Shown one piece after another: positions 41,366-52,033 of a DNA stretch of 64,000 bases. Both the position numbers and the translations under genes were made by a program. The stretch's first letter is position 1. Every line of letters starts with the position of its first letter. Origin of the DNA: Sphingomonas chungangi (GTDB taxonomy: Bacteria; Pseudomonadota; Alphaproteobacteria; Sphingomonadales; Sphingomonadaceae); contig NZ_JACEIB010000002.1 in the NCBI RefSeq assembly GCF_013778325.1, positions 62,001-126,000 on the forward strand. The letters are read 5' to 3'. The notes under the pieces are model-generated. The model saw nothing but the letters and a program-made list of their open reading frames with translations. It had not been told where the DNA came from and made no database searches.

Positions 41366-43600
41366 TTAAGCCCCGCCCCGCCGCAGCTTCAGCCGCGGCA
41401 CGCCCTCGCTCTTCTTGAGCGCCGCCCCGCGGCCCGACAGCGACGGATTCGTCATAAAATAGCGGTGCAGGTTAAACGGTTTGCCGCCCGCATTGACGAC
41501 ACGATCATAGCTTCCATCGGGCTTCAGCACCCAGCTCTGCTCGGTGTCGATCAGGTTGGCGACCATCACCTGCCCCAGCACCTGCTCGTGCACCGTGGGG
41601 TTCTCGATCGGCAGCATGTACTCGACGCGACGATCGAGGTTGCGCGGCATCCAGTCGGCGGACGAGATGAATACCTTGGCTTCGGGGCTCGGCATCGCCT
41701 TGCCGTCGCCGAAGCAGAAGATGCGGCTATGCTCGAGGAAGCGGCCCACCACCGATTTCACCCGGATGTTCTCCGACAGCCCCGGCACGCCAGGCCGCAG
41801 GCAGCAGATGCCGCGCACGATCAGGTCCACCTGCACGCCCGCCGCGCTGGCGCGATACAGCTTCTCGATGATAGAGGGATCGACCAGCGAGTTCATCTTC
41901 GCCCAGATCGTCCCCGGCCGCCCGGCGCGGACATGGTCGATCTCGGCGTCGATTAGGTCGGACAGCTTCTCGCGCAGGCCGTGGGGCGAGATGGTGATCC
42001 GCTCCAGATCGTGCGGCTCGACATAGCCGGTGATGTAGTTGAACACCTGCCCCGCATCGCGCCCGATCTTAGGATCGGCCGTGAAGAAGCTGATATCCGT
42101 ATAGATTTTTGCCGTCACCGGATGATAATTGCCGGTGCCGAAATGGCAGTAGGTGCGGAACGATCCGTTCTCGCGGCGCACCACCATGCTGATCTTGGCG
42201 TGGGTCTTCCAGTTGGTGAAGCCATAGACCACCTGCACGCCGGCGCGCTCCAGCTGGCTGGCCCACATGATGTTCTGCTCTTCGTCGAAGCGCGCCTTGA
42301 GCTCGACGACGGCGGTCACGGACTTGCCCGCCTCGGCTGCGTCGATCAGCGCGCGGATGATCGCGGACTGCTTGCCGGCGCGATACAGCGTCTGCTTGAT
42401 CGCCACCACGTCCGGATCCTGCGCCGCCTGCTTGAGGAAGGCGATGACCACCTCGAACGATTCGTAGGGGTGGTGGACGACGATGTCCTTGTCTCTGATC
42501 GCGGCGAAGCAATCGCCGTCATGTTCCCGGATTCGCTCGGGAAAACGCGGCGTGTAGGGCGGCCATTTGAGGTCTGGCCGGTTCTCCTCGGTCAGCGCAT
42601 CGAGATCGGCGATGCCGAGGAAGCCCGATGCCTCGGAGACGATCGCGCCCTGCCCCACCGCGTCGCAGACATGGGTTTCGAGATCCTGGGGCATACCCGC
42701 CTCCATGCGCAGGCGGATCACCCGGCCACGCCGCCGCCGCTTGATCGCGGTGTGGAAGAAGCGGACGAGATCCTCCGCCTCCTCCTCGATCTCGATGTCG
42801 CTGTCGCGGATGATGCGGAAGGCGCCGTCGCCGAGCAGTTCGTAGCCGGGGAAGAGGATGGCGGTGAAGCGGCGGATGATGTTCTCGATCGATACGTAGC
42901 GCGCCGCCTCGCCGGGCAGGCGCACGAAGCGCGGCAGCGTCGGCGGAATCATCAGCAGCTCGCGGATCGGCTCGCCGTCCGAGATGCGCTTGAGGTCGAA
43001 GATCAGGCTGAAGCCCTTGTTCGGGATGAACGGGAAGGGATGCGCAGGATCGAGCGCCTGCGGGGTGAGCACCTGCAGCACCTGGTCGCGGAAATATTCC
43101 TCCAGCCAGCGCGAGGATTCGGCGTCGACATCCTTGTTGCTGAGCACGCGGAAATCCTGCGCGGCCAGTTCGCGGCGCAGCTCGCGCCAGACGACCTGCT
43201 GGCGATGCATGAGCTTCTCGGCGCTTTCTCCCAGCGCGTCGAGCTGCTGCGTCGGCGTCAGGCCATCGGCGGAAAGCTGCTCCACCAGATTGATCTGCTG
43301 CCCGCGCAGGCCCGCCACCCGCACCATGAAGAATTCGTCGAGGTTCGCGCCGGAGATGGACAGGAAGCGCAGCCGCTCCAGCAGCGGATGCGCCGGATTG
43401 CAGGCCTCGTCCAGCACGCGCTCGTTGAAAGCCAGCCAGGAAAGCTCGCGGTTGAAATAGCGCTCGCGCGGGGCGACGGGCTCGACCGCGACCGCTTCGT
43501 CGTGCTGGCTTTGGACATCCGCAACAGCCTGTTCGATCGTTTCGGTCGTGGCCGGCGTGATGACCGGCGATTCTTCGTGGGTTTCGATCCGTTCGCTCAT
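41366..43600 (-). CDS. ppk1: Polyphosphate kinase 1
   Basis: 744 residues. Makes polyphosphate from ATP, reversibly, at the membrane. The N-terminal helical domain starts RYFNRELSWLAFNERVLDEA. The head domain and two catalytic phospholipase-D-like domains follow: VVAIKQTLYRAGKQSAI; the phosphorylated His in GFTNWKTHAKISMV; FRTYCHFGTGNYHP; and the second His in VVGRFLEHSRIFCF. A 45-residue acidic, poorly conserved leader precedes the core. It follows hdaA by 22 bases and is convergent with putA, with a small GGAAGG hairpin between them. Confidence 0.97.
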   Translation of the reverse strand: MSERIETHEESPVITPATTETIEQAVADVQSQHDEAVAVEPVAPRERYFNRELSWLAFNERVLDEACNPAHPLLERLRFLSISGANLDEFFMVRVAGLRGQQINLVEQLSADGLTPTQQLDALGESAEKLMHRQQVVWRELRRELAAQDFRVLSNKDVDAESSRWLEEYFRDQVLQVLTPQALDPAHPFPFIPNKGFSLIFDLKRISDGEPIRELLMIPPTLPRFVRLPGEAARYVSIENIIRRFTAILFPGYELLGDGAFRIIRDSDIEIEEEAEDLVRFFHTAIKRRRRGRVIRLRMEAGMPQDLETHVCDAVGQGAIVSEASGFLGIADLDALTEENRPDLKWPPYTPRFPERIREHDGDCFAAIRDKDIVVHHPYESFEVVIAFLKQAAQDPDVVAIKQTLYRAGKQSAIIRALIDAAEAGKSVTAVVELKARFDEEQNIMWASQLERAGVQVVYGFTNWKTHAKISMVVRRENGSFRTYCHFGTGNYHPVTAKIYTDISFFTADPKIGRDAGQVFNYITGYVEPHDLERITISPHGLREKLSDLIDAEIDHVRAGRPGTIWAKMNSLVDPSIIEKLYRASAAGVQVDLIVRGICCLRPGVPGLSENIRVKSVVGRFLEHSRIFCFGDGKAMPSPEAKVFISSADWMPRNLDRRVEYMLPIENPTVHEQVLGQVMVANLIDTEQSWVLKPDGSYDRVVNAGGKPFNLHRYFMTNPSLSGRGAALKKSEGVPRLKLRRGGA

Positions 43601-43622
43601 CCGTGACGGAATAGCGCGGTTT

Positions 43623-44231
43623 TCATGAATCGTCGATGACGCCGCCTTGTATTAGCGTCTCCCGCGCCAGCGGGATGGTGAGCCGATGGTGGCGCGTGAG
43701 CGAGGCCCGATCGAGCGCGTCCACCGCCGCGATGATGCCCACGTAGCTCCGCTCGATCCGCGCGCTTAGCCACGCGATCAGCGTCGGCGGCGCTGGCAGG
43801 CCGCGGTGCGCGAGGCCGCGTTCCAGCAATGCCGCCAGCAGTTCGTCGTCGGGCGGCAGGATCGCGACGCGTGGCGTGGCGGTGAGGCGCGAGGCGAGAT
43901 CGGGCAGCGCGACCGCCCATTCCGGCGGCGCGGCGTCCGCCACGATCAGCAGTGGACGCCTTGACGTCATCGCCGAGTTCCAGGCGTGGAAGACCGTCTC
44001 CTCCTCCTGCTTCCACGCATCGTCGATCAGCCTGCCGCCGGTCTTCTGCGCGAACAGGCGGCCGAGCAGGCTGCGACCGGACTTGCGGGGGCCGGTCAGG
44101 ATGGTGATCGGCACCGGCCAGAGCGCCCAATGCTCCAGATGCTTCGCCACGGCGGCGTTGGCGGCGGACAGGATGAACTGGTCGTCGCGCTCGTCCTCCG
44201 GCCAGTCCAGCGGGAGGGCGATCTGGCTCAC
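43623..44231 (-). CDS. hdaA: DnaA-regulatory-inactivator Hda homologue (HdaA)
   Basis: 202 residues. DnaA-related AAA+ fold: QIALPLDW at the N-terminus resembles the clamp-binding motif (QxxLxL) of HdaA. A P-loop of altered form ([14 protein letters not shown]) and ending [20 protein letters not shown], a DnaA-like sensor 2 region, follow. With the beta clamp it triggers hydrolysis of DnaA-ATP after initiation. Placement between ppk1 and the DUF2066-like/purM genes is the usual alphaproteobacterial order. ATGA overlap with the upstream gene. Confidence 0.9.
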   Translation of the reverse strand: MSQIALPLDWPEDERDDQFILSAANAAVAKHLEHWALWPVPITILTGPRKSGRSLLGRLFAQKTGGRLIDDAWKQEEETVFHAWNSAMTSRRPLLIVADAAPPEWAVALPDLASRLTATPRVAILPPDDELLAALLERGLAHRGLPAPPTLIAWLSARIERSYVGIIAAVDALDRASLTRHHRLTIPLARETLIQGGVIDDS

Positions 44232-45529
44232 GGCTTGGGCTGGGCCGATGGAGGCGCGGCGGGCGTCGCCGCCGGTGGGGAGGCCTGGCCGCCCCGCTTC
44301 ATGGTGAGCGTCGCCCCGTCGCCTTCCAGTCGCCAGCCGCGCGCCTGCAGGCCGACCTTCAGCGCCGCGAGATCGCCATTGTAGCTGAGCGACAGCAAGG
44401 ATGTTCCGCCGAGCGCGAGGCTCTGCACGCTGGCCGACTGCACGCCGGGAACGCTCTTCAGCGCCGACTGCGCCGCATCGAGCGCCGCCACGTCGGCGGT
44501 GTCGAGCTGGATCGTCGCATTGTTCTGGTCGATGCCGCTGATCACCGAGGCGAGCGGATCGTCGGCCGTCGTCGGCAGCAGGTCGTCGGTCGGCGTGTCC
44601 GGCTCCTCGATCGTGAGCGAGGGATCCGGCTTCAGGCTGCCCGCATTCAGCGCCTGGATATAGAGATCATCGACCTGCTTCACGCCCTGATCGAGCATCT
44701 TGTCGAGGCCCGCGCTGTTCGGCGCCACCAAGGAGAAGGTGCCGAGAACCTCCCCGTCCGGCCCGTGCCGCGCCACGAAGCGCGCCGCGATCGGCCCGCC
44801 GGGGAAGCGGCGCTGAAGATACACTTCCGGCGTCACGATGTCCGACGCGCCATATTGATCGAGCAGCGAGCGCCACCACAGGCGGCCGGGGCGCCGACTC
44901 TGGCCGATGTTGAGCAGCAGCGGGTCCGGCCCGTTGCCGTAGGGGCGGACATAATCGATCGGGCTCTGGCCCGTGCGGTAGCGCGCCCAGGCCTTCTGCC
45001 AGCTCGTCCGCTGCTCGAACGTCACCGGGCCGGCGCCGTCATATTCGACCGGGATCACCAGCATCGGCGCCGAATGCGGCGTGCCGCTCGTCGATCCGAT
45101 CATCTCGCCGGTGCGCGCGCGGTCGAACAGGATACCGAGCGTCGCGATATAGCGGTGCGGGCCGACCTGCTCCTGCTCCACCTCGATCCCCGCGACGATC
45201 GAATCGAGCGTCGAATCGGGGACGCCGGGCGCCGCATCGGGGCCGAGGCCATGCATCCGGCCCCACAGCACCTTCCAGCCCTTGCGCTGGGCGAGCCGCC
45301 ACGCGGCGGTGCGCGCCTCGTCCGCGCTCTTGCCGGCGACGTCAACCTGCACGCCCGTCACCTCGTAGTTGGACGAGCTGTCGATCGGCGCGACGCCGCG
45401 ATCGCCCGGCGCCAGCTGCGCGATGGCGTACCAGCCGCCCGCGCCCGCCAGCACCACGCCCAGCGCGATCAGCGGAGCGCGCCAGCGGGGCTTGGCGATG
45501 ACGAATTGGGTAGGGTCGACAGGCTTCAC
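44228..45529 (-). CDS. Membrane-anchored DUF2066-like protein
   Basis: 433 residues from a GTG at 45529 with AAGGGCGAT just upstream. One N-terminal membrane segment (residues 19-36), then a domain opening [20 protein letters not shown] and [20 protein letters not shown], which resembles DUF2066 proteins found beside purM in many proteobacteria. The C-terminal part repeats a ferredoxin-like unit with Ala and Asp ([40 protein letters not shown]) and ends in a Pro/Ala tail. The bulk should be periplasmic. Function unknown. It is divergent from purM and leads the hdaA-ppk1 unit. Confidence 0.7.
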   Translation of the reverse strand: MKPVDPTQFVIAKPRWRAPLIALGVVLAGAGGWYAIAQLAPGDRGVAPIDSSSNYEVTGVQVDVAGKSADEARTAAWRLAQRKGWKVLWGRMHGLGPDAAPGVPDSTLDSIVAGIEVEQEQVGPHRYIATLGILFDRARTGEMIGSTSGTPHSAPMLVIPVEYDGAGPVTFEQRTSWQKAWARYRTGQSPIDYVRPYGNGPDPLLLNIGQSRRPGRLWWRSLLDQYGASDIVTPEVYLQRRFPGGPIAARFVARHGPDGEVLGTFSLVAPNSAGLDKMLDQGVKQVDDLYIQALNAGSLKPDPSLTIEEPDTPTDDLLPTTADDPLASVISGIDQNNATIQLDTADVAALDAAQSALKSVPGVQSASVQSLALGGTSLLSLSYNGDLAALKVGLQARGWRLEGDGATLTMKRGGQASPPAATPAAPPSAQPKP

Positions 45530-45589
45530 GATCGCCCTTCTGGCGGGTTGGGCATGGAAATCCAAGTAGGATGTCGCTACGGGCCGCGC

Positions 45590-46684
<1,095 letters not shown>

Positions 46685-46709
46685 CCTCGCTAGACATGCG
46701 TAACTCTTC

Positions 46710-46794
46710 CCCGTTCGCACTGAGCCTGTCGAAGTGCGTGACACGAAGCGCCGCGCTCGCTGCACGTCCTTCGACTTCGCTCAGGACGAACGGG
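46710..46794. repeat. Palindromic intergenic repeat, copy 7, abutting the purN start
   Basis: Arms CCCGTTCG (46710-46717) and CGAACGGG (46787-46794), with inner CTGAGCCTGTCGAAG...CTTCGACTTCGCTCAG. It ends 2 bases before the purN ATG, so the purN translation-initiation region consists of the repeat's right arm. Confidence 0.88.
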
Positions 46795-46796
46795 AT

Positions 46797-47369
46797 ATGA
46801 GTGGCGGGGTGAAGACGAGGGTCGCCGTCCTGCTCTCCGGGCGCGGCTCCAATCTCGAGGCGCTGATCGAGGCTGGGCAGGATGCCTACGAGATCGTCCT
46901 CGTCGCCTCCAACGTCGAGGACGCGCCGGGCCTCGCCATCGCCCACGCCGCCGGTATCGCCACTTTCGCGCACGCCCACCAGGGCCTCAAGCGCGCCGAA
47001 TTCGATGCGCTGATCGACGCGCAACTGCGTGCCCAAGATGTCGAGGCTGTCGCTCTCGCCGGCTACATGCGCATCCTCTCCGAAGGCTTCGTGGAGGGCT
47101 GGGCCGGGCGGATGCTCAACATCCATCCCTCGCTGCTGCCGCTCTACAAGGGCCTCGACACCCACGCCCGCGCGATCGAGGCGGGCGACCATTTCGCCGG
47201 CTGCTCGGTCCACATCGTCACGACGGGCCTCGACGACGGACCGGTGATCGCGCAGGCGCGCGTGCCGATCATGCCGTGGGACACCCCGGACACCCTTGCG
47301 GCGCGCGTGCTGATCGAGGAACATCGCCTCTATCCGCGCGCTCTCGCGGAGTATGTGAGGATGCTGTGA
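46797..47369 (+). CDS. purN: Phosphoribosylglycinamide formyltransferase
   Basis: 190 residues. Formyl transfer from 10-formyl-THF to GAR. The N-terminus RVAVLLSGRGSNLEALIEAG is standard. The catalytic Asn and His lie in MLNIHPSLLPLYKG, and the Asp in TGLDDGPVIAQ. The ATG at 46797 is the first that gives the family N-terminus; a longer frame would run through the repeat. The only purine-rich sequence upstream (GGACGAACGGG) belongs to the repeat. It overlaps the next gene by GTGA. Confidence 0.95.
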   Translation: MSGGVKTRVAVLLSGRGSNLEALIEAGQDAYEIVLVASNVEDAPGLAIAHAAGIATFAHAHQGLKRAEFDALIDAQLRAQDVEAVALAGYMRILSEGFVEGWAGRMLNIHPSLLPLYKGLDTHARAIEAGDHFAGCSVHIVTTGLDDGPVIAQARVPIMPWDTPDTLAARVLIEEHRLYPRALAEYVRML

Positions 47370-47728
47370 CTCCGCTCGATCAACTCCGCGCGATCTGCAT
47401 GGAACAACCCCGCGCGACCGAGAAGATCTCGCACGGCATGCCCGTCTTCTTCATCGAGAAGGGCAAGACCTTCGCCTGGTACAGCGAAAACCACCACGGC
47501 AACGGCATCACCGCCGTGCTGGTGAAGACCTCCGGCCCCGACGAGCAGGATGCGCTGGTCGAGATGGATCCAGAGCTGTTCTACAAGCCCGCCTATCTCG
47601 CGCCATCGGGCTGGATCGGCATCCGCGTCGACACCGGCGACACCGACTGGAGCCAGATCGAGGCTCGGATCGAGCAGAGCTGGGCCTATGCCGCCACACC
47701 CCGCCTGAGAGAGCAATTCGGCCGATGA
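47366..47728 (+). CDS. MmcQ/YjbR family protein
   Basis: 120 residues from a GTG overlapping the purN stop. TEKISHGMPVFFIEKGKTFA is the characteristic motif, followed by ELFYKPAYLAPSGWIGIRVD and a C-terminal WSQIEARIEQSWAYA. The family has a CyaY-like fold and is called DNA-binding by analogy; its function is unsettled. It is translationally coupled to purN before it and to the next gene after it (ATGA). Confidence 0.88.
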   Translation: MTPLDQLRAICMEQPRATEKISHGMPVFFIEKGKTFAWYSENHHGNGITAVLVKTSGPDEQDALVEMDPELFYKPAYLAPSGWIGIRVDTGDTDWSQIEARIEQSWAYAATPRLREQFGR

Positions 47729-48375
47729 GTGAGATTCCCGAGACGCCCATGGAGCGCGCCCGCCGCAAATCCCGCCTGCGCTGGATCACGCTGGGCGAGG
47801 CGGTGGCGGTGGCGGCGGTACTCATCTCCGGTCTCGGCCTCTGGATGAACTATCAGGATCGCCGCGACGCCCGCGCCGACAAGCAGGCCGAAGTCGCCAA
47901 GAGTGCGACGCACGCGCCGTTCCATCTGAAGGCGGAGGCGAACAGCTCAGGCTCCTCGCTGACGCTGGCGCCGATCAGTGCGGACGACGTGATCCAGGGC
48001 CAGACGATCCGCTTCCCGCCTTCGTTCGGCCTCTCGCCGGTGACGACGACCAGCGACGCGCGGATCGACGCGGACTGGTTCGCCAGCGCGCTCAAGGCGG
48101 ACCGCAAGAAGCGCGAGCTGCCCGACGAGACGGCCGGCGACGAGCGCGTGCCGGTGATGATCGAGACGGACTATCTGGCCAATGGCGAGACCGCCAAGGC
48201 GCGATCCTATTACGACATTGGCTACGCGCTGGAAGGCCACTTCCTCGGCGGCGCGAGCGTGAAGCTGCGCGGCCTGTCGCTGATCGGCGTGGCGGCGACG
48301 CAGGACACGCCGGCGGACCAGCGGCTCGCGGGCCTGTGGGCGTTGCGCGCGGGCAAGGTCAAGGAAAAGAAATAG
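47725..48375 (+). CDS. Hypothetical membrane-anchored protein
   Basis: 216 residues. A basic N-terminus (ERARRKSRLRW) and one membrane helix (about 21-42, LGEAVAVAAVLISGLGLW) precede a mainly beta domain with a mid-region DVIQGQTIRFPPSFGLSP and a positively charged tail (GKVKEKK). Probably inner-membrane anchored with a periplasmic domain. I recognise no family. Last gene of the purN unit, followed by paired hairpins that should terminate it. Confidence 0.65.
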   Translation: MSEIPETPMERARRKSRLRWITLGEAVAVAAVLISGLGLWMNYQDRRDARADKQAEVAKSATHAPFHLKAEANSSGSSLTLAPISADDVIQGQTIRFPPSFGLSPVTTTSDARIDADWFASALKADRKKRELPDETAGDERVPVMIETDYLANGETAKARSYYDIGYALEGHFLGGASVKLRGLSLIGVAATQDTPADQRLAGLWALRAGKVKEKK

Positions 48376-48380
48376 AAAAT

Positions 48381-48480
48381 CCCCTCCCTGAAAGGGAGGG
48401 GTTGGTGTGGGTTCGTCACTGGATAGGAATGAGCCCGCCTCAGGCGAACCCACCGCCGTTCCCTCCCTTTCGGGGAGGGG
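48381..48480. repeat. Paired hairpins between the purN unit and ndk
   Basis: The hairpin CCCCTCCC...GGGAGGGG at 48381-48401 and a second one CCCTCCCTTTCGGGGAGGGG ending at 48480 enclose a pair GGTGTGGGTTCG and CGAACCCACC. The whole block is an inverted repeat about 100 bases long, placed between convergent genes. Likely a two-way terminator of a repeat family distinct from the CCGTTCG elements. Confidence 0.75.
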
Positions 48481-48485
48481 AGAAA

Positions 48486-48908
48486 TTACCCGACGATCTC
48501 TTCGGGCTTGAAGAAATACGCGATCTCGGTCGCGGCATTCTCCAGGCTGTCCGAACCGTGGACGGTGTTCGCCTCGATCGATTCGGCCAGTTCCTTGCGG
48601 ATCGTGCCCGGCTCGGCGTTGGCAGGATTGGTCGCGCCCATCACTTCGCGGTTGCGGGCCATGGCGTTCTCGCCCTCAAGCACCTGCACCACGACCGGGC
48701 CGGAGATCATGAACGAGACGAGCTCGCCGAAAAAGGGCCGCTCCTTGTGGACGGCGTAGAAGCCCTCGGCCTGCTCCTGGGTCATGTGGATGCGCTTGGA
48801 AGCGACGACGCGGAGGCCGGCCGCCTCCAGCATTTTCGTGACGGCGCCGGTCAGGTTGCGGCGGGTCGCGTCGGGCTTGATGATCGAGAAGGTGCGTTCG
48901 GTCGTCAT
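48486..48908 (-). CDS. ndk: Nucleoside diphosphate kinase
   Basis: 140 residues. Equalises NTP pools through a phospho-His. [20 protein letters not shown] opens the protein, and the active-site His is in [20 protein letters not shown]. Length and motifs are canonical. It stands alone on its strand. The 144 bases upstream hold only G+C-rich inverted words (GCGCCGGG...CCCGGCGC). Confidence 0.97.
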   Translation of the reverse strand: MTTERTFSIIKPDATRRNLTGAVTKMLEAAGLRVVASKRIHMTQEQAEGFYAVHKERPFFGELVSFMISGPVVVQVLEGENAMARNREVMGATNPANAEPGTIRKELAESIEANTVHGSDSLENAATEIAYFFKPEEIVG

Positions 48909-49052
48909 GGCCGAGCGGGCTCCATATTATGAGGGGTTGGAAGTTGGGCGCCCCTCTAGGCGGCTGCGCGCCGGGAGGCAAGCCCGGCGCCGCGCCGCGC
49001 TCCCGCCACAATCCATGGCCAGCTAGGATGCGTCATCGCCTCGGGGGTCCGC

Positions 49053-49364
49053 ATGCCCGGTTTCGCGTTGCTGCTGCTCCAGGCCTCCTTGGCCGCGACC
49101 GCCGATCCCCATGCGCTGCTGCTCCAGCCCGTGCCGGCGCGACAATGCCGGGCCGACGGCAGCGATATCCTCGTCTGCGCGAAGGATCGGGATGCCTACC
49201 GCCTGCACGGGGCCGGTCCCGGCATCGAGCCGACCGTGCCGACCAAGGCGGAATGGCGGCTGTTCGGCGACGCGACGGCGAATGCGCACGGCGTCGAGCG
49301 GGGCGTACCGGGTGGCGGCGGCGCGGCGCCCGCCGCGGTGGTGACGGTGACGGTGCCCTTCTAG
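49053..49364 (+). CDS. Small hypothetical secreted protein
   Basis: 103 residues from the ATG at 49053. A possible signal peptide (MPGFALLLLQASLAATA) is followed by a short polar domain with two cysteines (ARQCRADGSDILVCAKDRDA), a pattern I associate with small exported proteins of Sphingomonadales, and a Gly/Ala/Val tail. Function unknown. Its stop overlaps that of convergent holC by 4 bases. Confidence 0.55.
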   Translation: MPGFALLLLQASLAATADPHALLLQPVPARQCRADGSDILVCAKDRDAYRLHGAGPGIEPTVPTKAEWRLFGDATANAHGVERGVPGGGGAAPAAVVTVTVPF

Positions 49365-49786
49365 GCCACCTGCCGCCAGCGGCCCTCTTCCTGCCGCCAG
49401 TAGCGCGGCTCGACGCCCTCGCGCCCTTTCAGGCCGCGCCAGGCGGTGCGCGCCGCATCGATCGAGCCGTCGTCGAAGAAATGGAAGGCACGATCGAAAC
49501 CCAGCGCCTCCTCGCGCCACAGCCCGTCGACGATCGCCACGTTGCGCGCGGCATTGGCGGGCTCGGGCGAGGCGGAGATCAGGATCGGCTGGTCTGCCCC
49601 GACAAGGCCGTGCGGCAGGAAGCTTTCGACCGAGGCGGTCCACAGCCCCTCGTCGATCGCCCTGGCCTGCGCGTCGTCGCCCGTGACGACCAACAGCCGC
49701 CCGCCGCCCGCCAGCACGCGCGTCGCGATGCTGGCGAGGACGGCGGGCAGCGGATCGCGGCCCAGTTGATAGAAATCCACCTGCAT
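49361..49786 (-). CDS. holC: DNA polymerase III subunit chi
   Basis: 141 residues. MQVDFYQLGRDPLPAVLASI and GDDAQARAIDEGLWTASVES (with FLPHGL after it) match HolC, which links the clamp loader to SSB. The end RAFHFFDDGSIDAARTAWRG and YWRQEEGRWRQ is family-typical. The ATG at 49786 follows GGCGG; a GTG two codons earlier is possible. It follows fba on the same strand by 44 bases. Confidence 0.9.
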   Translation of the reverse strand: MQVDFYQLGRDPLPAVLASIATRVLAGGGRLLVVTGDDAQARAIDEGLWTASVESFLPHGLVGADQPILISASPEPANAARNVAIVDGLWREEALGFDRAFHFFDDGSIDAARTAWRGLKGREGVEPRYWRQEEGRWRQVA

Positions 49787-49830
49787 CGCCACCGCCTAGC
49801 CGACGATGGCGGTCGCCGGAAGGGCTGCGC

Positions 49831-50727
49831 TCAGCCCTTCACCACCGAGGCGGTGTAGATCTGGTCGATCGCCTTGCCGAGCACCGCGTCGAATTCCTCG
49901 TCGCTCTGGCCGTGGCGGAGATCCTCCAGCAGCGCGCGCGAGAAGCTCGCGATCATGCCGTGATTGTGGCTGAGATGCTCGCACGCCTCGTCGCACGAAA
50001 ATCCGCCCGACAGTGCCACCACGCGCGCCACGCGATAGTGCCCGACCAGCGGTGTGTAGGTATCCGCCTTGGCCGGGATCGAGAGCTTGAGCATCACCTG
50101 CTTGTCGCCGGTCAGCGCATCTAGGCCCTTGGTGAGCTCTTCCAGCAGGATCGCCTCGATCGCCTCGCGATCCGGCGCCTTGATCGAGACTTCCGGCTCC
50201 AGGATGGGGATCAGGCCATGAGCGATGATCTGCTCACCGATCTCGAACTGCTGCTTGACGATCGCGGCGATGCCCTCGCGGTTGGCCGACTTGATCACCG
50301 AGCGCATCTTGGTGCCGAACACGCCGAGCTTCACCGCGCGGGCGAGCAGATCGTCGAGGCCGGGCATCGGCTTCATCAGCTGGACGCCATTCGCCTCGTC
50401 CTCCAGCCCCTTGTCCATCTTGAGGAAGGGGACGACGCCGCGCTTCCACAGAGCGGTCGGCACGGGGAGGCCGTCCGCCTGCCCGTCCATCGTCTTCTCG
50501 AACAGGATGGCGCCGAGCACCTTCTTGCCGTTGAACGACGGCGCGGTGATGATGCGGACGCGCATCTCGTGGATAAGCTCGAACATCCTGGCGTCGTCGC
50601 CGGCGAACTGGTCCTCCGGCACGCCATAGGCCTTGAGCGCGCCCGGCGTGGACCCGCCGCTCTGGTCCAGCGCGGCGATGAAGCCCGCCCCGCTCACCAT
50701 CTGCGCCATCATGATCGGATCGGTCAT
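49831..50727 (-). CDS. fba: Fructose-bisphosphate aldolase class I
   Basis: 298 residues. Schiff-base aldolase of glycolysis and gluconeogenesis. SGAGFIAALDQSGGSTPGAL is the class I N-terminal signature. The Schiff-base Lys is in the VMLKLSIPAKADTY stretch, and VVALSGGFSCDEACEHLSHN is the phosphate-site region. The start at 50727 (MTDPIMMAQM) has GGGGCGACG upstream; earlier in-frame codons lack similarity. Last of the gap-pgk-fba series on this strand. Confidence 0.94.
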   Translation of the reverse strand: MTDPIMMAQMVSGAGFIAALDQSGGSTPGALKAYGVPEDQFAGDDARMFELIHEMRVRIITAPSFNGKKVLGAILFEKTMDGQADGLPVPTALWKRGVVPFLKMDKGLEDEANGVQLMKPMPGLDDLLARAVKLGVFGTKMRSVIKSANREGIAAIVKQQFEIGEQIIAHGLIPILEPEVSIKAPDREAIEAILLEELTKGLDALTGDKQVMLKLSIPAKADTYTPLVGHYRVARVVALSGGFSCDEACEHLSHNHGMIASFSRALLEDLRHGQSDEEFDAVLGKAIDQIYTASVVKG

Positions 50728-50812
50728 CGTCGCCCCGCTTTCTAGAGATTTGTGCGCTGCGATATAGGGTTGCCCGACCACGGCAAGGCTGACAACGCCG
50801 TCACGGGCTCCC

Positions 50813-52000
50813 TTAGCGAGACAGTGCGGCCACGCCTGGCAACTCCTTCCCCTTCATCCACTCCAGGAACGCGCCGCCTGCGGTCGAAACGAAGGTGAAG
50901 TCGCCGCTCACGCCCGCCTGGTTGAGTGCCGCGACGGTGTCGCCGCCGCCCGCCACAGAGACGAGGCTGCCATCCTGCGTCAGCGCCGCCGCCGTTCGGG
51001 CGAGGCTCACCGTCGCGGTGTCGAAGGGCGGCGTCTCGAAGGCGCCGAGCGGGCCGTTCCAGACGAGCGTCTTGCAGGTCTTGAGCGCATCGCCCAGCGC
51101 CTCGACGGCGGCGGGGCCGACATCGAGGATCATCTCGTCGGCTTCCACCTCGTGCACGTTCACGGTGCGCGTCGGCGGGTTGGCGCGGAATTCCTTGGCC
51201 ACCACGACGTCGTAGGGCAGGTGGACGGTGCAGTTGGCCTTGTCGGCCGCGTCCATGATTGCGTTGGCGGTGCCGGTGAGATCATGCTCGCAGAGCGACT
51301 TGCCCACGTCCACGCCGCGTGTCGCCAAGAAGGTGTTGGCCATGCCGCCGCCGATGATCAGGTGATCGACCTTGGTGACGAGGTGCTTGAGCACGTCGAG
51401 CTTGGTCGAGACCTTCGCACCGCCGACCACCGCCGCGACGGGATGCTCGGGATTGCCCAGCGCCTTCTCCAGCGCCTTGAGCTCCGCTTCCATCGAGCGG
51501 CCGGCATAGGCCGGCAGCTTGTGGGCGAGGCCCTCGGTCGAGGCATGGGCGCGGTGGGCGGCGGAAAAGGCGTCGTTGACGTAGAGGTCGCCGAGGCCGG
51601 CGAAGCGATCGACCACGTCGGACTCGTTCTTCTCCTCGCCGCCGAAGAAGCGGGTATTCTCCAGCACCGCGATGTCGCCCGGCTGGAGGGCGGCGACGGC
51701 CTCCTTGTCGTCCTCCCAATCGACGAACTTCACGTCGCGGCCGAGCACGTCGGCGAAGGACTTCACAACCTTCTTCAGGGAGAATTCCTCGGACGGCTGG
51801 CCCTTGGGGCGCCCGAAATGGGCTAGGACCAGCACGATCGCGCCCTTGTCGGACAGCTCGGCGACGGTCGGCGCGGCGGCGCGCAGGCGGGTGTCGTCGG
51901 TGACGGTGTCGCCGTCCATCGGCACGTTCAGATCCTCGCGGACGAGGACGCGCTTGCCCCGGATGTCACCGATATCGTCGAGCGTCTTGAAAGCCGTCAT
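50813..52000 (-). CDS. pgk: Phosphoglycerate kinase
   Basis: 395 residues. RGKRVLVREDLNVPMDG at the N-terminus, LAHFGRPKG, AFSAAHRAHASTEG, VVGGAKVSTKLDVL and the nucleotide-site VSVAGGGDTVAAL are all present. Substrate-level ATP formation from 1,3-bisphosphoglycerate. The start at 52000 has AAGGAA nearby; a longer frame would run into the repeat upstream. It is separated from gap by repeat copy 8, so it may be transcribed partly on its own. Confidence 0.97.
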   Translation of the reverse strand: MTAFKTLDDIGDIRGKRVLVREDLNVPMDGDTVTDDTRLRAAAPTVAELSDKGAIVLVLAHFGRPKGQPSEEFSLKKVVKSFADVLGRDVKFVDWEDDKEAVAALQPGDIAVLENTRFFGGEEKNESDVVDRFAGLGDLYVNDAFSAAHRAHASTEGLAHKLPAYAGRSMEAELKALEKALGNPEHPVAAVVGGAKVSTKLDVLKHLVTKVDHLIIGGGMANTFLATRGVDVGKSLCEHDLTGTANAIMDAADKANCTVHLPYDVVVAKEFRANPPTRTVNVHEVEADEMILDVGPAAVEALGDALKTCKTLVWNGPLGAFETPPFDTATVSLARTAAALTQDGSLVSVAGGGDTVAALNQAGVSGDFTFVSTAGGAFLEWMKGKELPGVAALSR

Positions 52001-52033
52001 GAGCGGTTCCTTATCAGTCCGGCTCCCACCCAA

